Below are positions 61,494-64,000 of a stretch of DNA of 64,000 bases, piece after piece. The notes under the pieces are model-generated. The model was not told where the DNA came from and did no database searches. It saw only the letters and a program-made list of their open reading frames with translations. The DNA comes from Enterobacter sp. RHBSTW-00175 (GTDB lineage Bacteria > Pseudomonadota > Gammaproteobacteria > Enterobacterales > Enterobacteriaceae), in contig NZ_CP055930.1 of NCBI RefSeq assembly GCF_013927005.1, forward strand, positions 806,001 to 870,000. Reading direction: 5' to 3'. Each line of letters begins with the position of its first letter. The first letter of the stretch is position 1. The position numbers and the translations under genes were made by a program.

Positions 61494-62897
61494 ATGGGTA
61501 CTGGATATTTTTTAGTGCGTGGTGATAAAACTACTTGTGGTGGCAGTATTATAGAAGGATGTGATTCTCATTCGATACATGGTCAGGCTACAGCACGGAT
61601 GGGTGATAAGTATATTTGTGGTGCTGATAAAAAAACATATCGTATAGCAGGAGGTATCCCCAATTATTCTATACATGGCGTTCAGGCAGCCGGGACTGCA
61701 CATAGCAGGGGAACGTGTGCCTGCAAATGCTATTTTATAAATTCTTTTACTGATTGCATTTACGGATATGAATCTGAAGCTATTAAAAGTTCTGTGAGTG
61801 CTACCCGGCCCATTTCCCTCATACACTCAGAATCATCACCAACACCAAAACCTGTTACACCAGTAGTAGAACCTGCTGAAGCGCCTACAGAGCCACAGGA
61901 AGAACGGGAACTCGTAGATGCAGGATTTTGCGTTCTGCCTTATGGTGCAACGCCAAAAGCTTTTGAACCTTATTTATTCAATACTCCCCCAGATGGTACT
62001 AAGGAGTTGTATAATCAATTGAATCCGGATATAAAGAAAAAACCTGGTTCAATAGTTATCATTGCTGATCCTGAACGCCAAAATCCAGAACAAATCAAAC
62101 ATCTGGAAAATGCCAGAGATAGAATTGATAACGCTTTAGAGCCTCTTTCATTAGATGAAGCCAGATTCCTTTATCAAAACAGAAATTTGATAGATATGGT
62201 TACTTCATATGGTTCAGATTATGGAGGGGTTATAAGTGATATGTCTGAGAAATATTTTGGTGAAATTGAGAAAACCTTAACTAAAATTCATGATGCATAT
62301 AAAAACCAATATTTAACTCGTGGAACATTGATAGGGGAACAATTTTTTATTGAACGTAGAAAATTATTTAAGGAATTAGATGGGATACTTTTAAAGATTT
62401 TCAGAAACAATATAGGTCTTGCTCAGTATGATGATATGAAAAAAGCCTTAAGGTTATCATCATCTTCGATCATTCATAGATGGAATCAAACTGGCGTTAA
62501 TGATATTGAAGGTTATGCAACTTATATAGAAAAATCTGCAAAGCTTGCTAAACTTATGAAAACCTTTAATAAAGTAGGCATTGGTTTATCTGCTTTAAAT
62601 GGAATGAATTCAATCTATGATGCCTGTACTGTTGGAAGGGAGTGTGAAAAAACCACTTATACAGAAATTGGAAAGTTCTCAGGTGGTATACTTGTTCCTA
62701 TATTATTAAGAAGTGCGACAGTTGCAGCATCTACTGGCTGTGTAGTTGTATTATCATATCTTAGTGCGCCCGCTGGAGGAGTTGGAGCTATTGCTTGTGA
62801 AATTGTTGTACCTGCACTTACCGGGTTTGGTCTTAGTAAAGCTGGAGAAGTAAGTGGTGAAATCATAGCTGAAAAAATATATAATTATTCTCATTAA
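61494..62897 (+). CDS. PAAR-domain protein with hydrophobic C-terminal toxin-like domain
   Basis: Residues 1-90 form a PAAR/DUF4150-type tip domain: GYFLVRGDKTTCGGSIIEGC, SIHGQATARMGDKYICG and SIHGVQAAGTAHSRGTC. A Pro-rich linker (SSPTPKPVTPVVEPAEAPTE) leads to a helical domain with no known catalytic motif. Near 395-450 is a hydrophobic hairpin (GGILVPILLRSATVAASTGC, VVVLSYLSAPAGGVGAIACE). This plan fits a type VI spike effector that inserts into membranes, colicin-fashion. The small two-helix membrane protein directly behind would be the immunity protein. No structural type VI genes are in the window. Confidence 0.7.
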   Translation: MGTGYFLVRGDKTTCGGSIIEGCDSHSIHGQATARMGDKYICGADKKTYRIAGGIPNYSIHGVQAAGTAHSRGTCACKCYFINSFTDCIYGYESEAIKSSVSATRPISLIHSESSPTPKPVTPVVEPAEAPTEPQEERELVDAGFCVLPYGATPKAFEPYLFNTPPDGTKELYNQLNPDIKKKPGSIVIIADPERQNPEQIKHLENARDRIDNALEPLSLDEARFLYQNRNLIDMVTSYGSDYGGVISDMSEKYFGEIEKTLTKIHDAYKNQYLTRGTLIGEQFFIERRKLFKELDGILLKIFRNNIGLAQYDDMKKALRLSSSSIIHRWNQTGVNDIEGYATYIEKSAKLAKLMKTFNKVGIGLSALNGMNSIYDACTVGRECEKTTYTEIGKFSGGILVPILLRSATVAASTGCVVVLSYLSAPAGGVGAIACEIVVPALTGFGLSKAGEVSGEIIAEKIYNYSH

Positions 62898-62952
62898 AAA
62901 TCCGGCAGGAGTATTTAATAACCCCTGCCGAAAGAAAAAGGTAAATATATTG

Positions 62953-63336
62953 ATGGCAGAATATGTATTTTTAATTTTAACATGCATAGTAATTTTAGGT
63001 TTAATTTTAATGTTTATTTTAATGCATGTTGAAAATAATAAGTTTTATATTATTTGTGATTTATATAAAAAAGAATTTGGAACTTTACCTTTTGAAGCGA
63101 AATTATTTAATACATCAAGCCCTTTTTTTATTATCGGATATAACATCAAAATGAATTTCATTATAATTCCTCTTGTGTTCAATATGCCCTCTAGTTTGGG
63201 TTTACAGGATGAAAAAGTGAAATTTATAAGAGGTTTGCCTAAAGAGTTAACAAATATTTTCTTAATGACTTTCTATCTTAGTGTATTAATGACTATTGTA
63301 TTTATTGCATTAATAATTGTTGCTATGACTGCATAG
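62953..63336 (+). CDS. Two-span membrane protein, probable immunity protein
   Basis: The ATG at 62953 gives 127 residues with one membrane helix at the N-terminus (YVFLILTCIVILGLILMFIL) and one at the C-terminus (IFLMTFYLSVLMTIVFIALI), with a loop of about 70 residues between. It follows the PAAR gene by 55 bp, with AAAGAAAAAGG before the start. Immunity proteins to membrane-acting type VI effectors are typically small inner-membrane proteins placed just behind the effector gene. The inference rests on position and topology. Confidence 0.65.
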   Translation: MAEYVFLILTCIVILGLILMFILMHVENNKFYIICDLYKKEFGTLPFEAKLFNTSSPFFIIGYNIKMNFIIIPLVFNMPSSLGLQDEKVKFIRGLPKELTNIFLMTFYLSVLMTIVFIALIIVAMTA

Positions 63337-63410
63337 GATCTTCTTCATAGCTCACTTGTGATTATTTATTTTAAAGCGAATATATTCCATCCCAAACAAG
63401 GAAGCATATA

Positions 63411-63566
63411 GTGATAGATTCAATCATTTTAATACTTGCGTTTCCTTTATTAATAGCTTACCAGGAAAGCACACTAATATATTCATTATTATTTGATTAT
63501 TGGGCTTTTTAATTGTATTATTAAGCCTGTTGGTGATATTTATAAATCGAAATGGCATTATCAATT
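63411..63566 (+). pseudogene. Small membrane protein, probably frameshifted
   Basis: From a GTG at 63411 a hydrophobic frame reads IDSIILILAFPLLIAYQE and stops at 63512. In another frame the sequence continues LLGFLIVLLSLLVIFINRNG to a stop near 63566. Joined, they make a two-span protein of about 50 residues resembling a decayed immunity-like gene. No sure ribosome site. Confidence 0.3.
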
Positions 63567-63578
63567 TTCTTTTTGATT

Positions 63579-63607
63579 AAAAAAGGACTCCAATGGAGTC
63601 CTTTTTT
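63579..63607. terminator. Bidirectional Rho-independent terminator
   Basis: AAAAAGGACTCC pairs with GGAGTCCTTTTT around AAT, with A-run and T-run on the two sides. Serves the cassette on the plus strand and the yfeW remnant on the minus strand. Confidence 0.92.
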
Positions 63608-63620
63608 AATAGTTTTAAAT

Positions 63621-63949
63621 TTATTTCAATGCACCATATATCTGATCAACAATCCATCCATATGTTGCCGCTGGCAATAAACCGCTGACAAACACATTAG
63701 GATTCACGGAAGGATTCGCCACTGGCGAATGCGGCCTGTTACCGAGGATAACGATAGCCATATTGTTAGCCGGGTCGATGGCCGTCAGAGTACCTGTCCA
63801 TCCGGTGTGGCCATATGTCAGAGAACTTGCCAGCACACCGAAAGTTGGTGTCATCGAAGCATTACCATTTACACGCCAGCCCAGGCCAAACGTAGCGTCT
63901 TCTGGCGAGCTTTGAGTGAACTGCTCTACCGTAGCCCTGTCATTTCCTG
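63621..63949 (-). pseudogene. yfeW: C-terminal part of YfeW (PBP4B-like serine hydrolase)
   Basis: The minus-strand frame gives TVEQFTQSSPEDATFGLGWR, then MTPTFGVLASSLTYGHTGW T, then AIDPANNMAIVILGNRPHSP and YGWIVDQIYGALK. This matches the end of YfeW, a beta-lactamase-fold penicillin-binding protein, from memory. The usual HTG motif is present (YGHTGWTGT). Upstream of GNDRATVEQ the frame enters a GC-rich palindromic repeat instead of yfeW sequence, so the gene appears cut at about 63949. The rest may continue beyond the repeat outside the window; if so the gene is interrupted rather than truncated. Confidence 0.75.
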
Positions 63950-64000
63950 TAGGCCGGGGCGAGGCGCATGGATGCGCCGAGAGGGCGCGACTTGCATGGA
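63950..64000. repeat. GC-rich palindromic element (copy 2, partial)
   Basis: AGGCCGGGGCGAGGCGCATG with GATGCGCCGAGAGGGC, the inverted copy of 59575-59613. The stem GGCGCA-tgga-TGCGCC is perfect here. Continues past the window end. Confidence 0.7.

Overview
The window looks like chromosome of an enterobacterium close to the Enterobacter / Lelliottia / Leclercia group. This rests on protein resemblances recalled by eye: a PagP palmitoyltransferase, a YfeW-type (PBP4B) C-terminus, a BapA-type adhesin with its own type I secretion system, P4 satellite genes with P4-like lengths and order, and palindromic repeats of the kind scattered through Enterobacter genomes. No species call is possible without a search.

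Left island (1 to about 17100). This is a patchwork of mostly AT-rich accessory DNA: an unknown lipoprotein-like tail, an array of eight 49-bp repeats upstream of a RepL-like winged-helix protein, an AlpA regulator, a DUF6387-like protein and an ankyrin protein. A defence block follows. It holds a zinc-hook AAA_13 ATPase of RloC/PrrC type (7361-9958), a two-gene CBASS operon of a Cap15-like membrane effector and a CD-NTase (11984-10232), and a frameshifted DUF7661-like gene. Next comes a module of a thymidylate-synthase homologue carrying the Asp typical of dCMP-using enzymes, a putative alpha-glutamyl/putrescinyl-thymine pyrophosphorylase clade 3 protein, and a convergent HigB-like / XRE-ImmA pair (13330-16638). 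That last module is the best candidate for an undescribed system.

P4-like satellite (17100-28032). It is bounded by 15-bp direct repeats. Its order is integrase, Pycsar pair (PycC cyclase and PycTM effector) in the known P4 int-psu cargo hotspot, cos, psu, delta-like, sid, origin-type iterons, vis, an immunity leader with a terminator, icd-like, epsilon, small P4 orfs, the 777-residue alpha primase/helicase, a second iteron cluster and the right attachment site.

Chromosomal backbone (about 28100-59300). In order: a putative outer-membrane protein, a P2-type cation ATPase with altered transport-site residues, a UspF-like protein, an efflux operon (adaptor, RND pump, acyltransferase-3), pagP, a class II aldolase, small stress-type proteins, a cupin, a YceI protein, a TPR / ECF sigma / anti-sigma operon whose sigma gene appears to start with AUC, and a 3344-residue Ig-repeat adhesin followed by TolC, ABC and HlyD components for its export.

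Right end (59300-64000). Palindromic repeat elements flank a decayed integrase and a small cassette encoding a PAAR-domain protein with a hydrophobic C-terminus and a two-helix membrane protein, probably a type VI effector and its immunity protein. The window closes on a truncated yfeW 3' end joined to a repeat copy in the opposite orientation.
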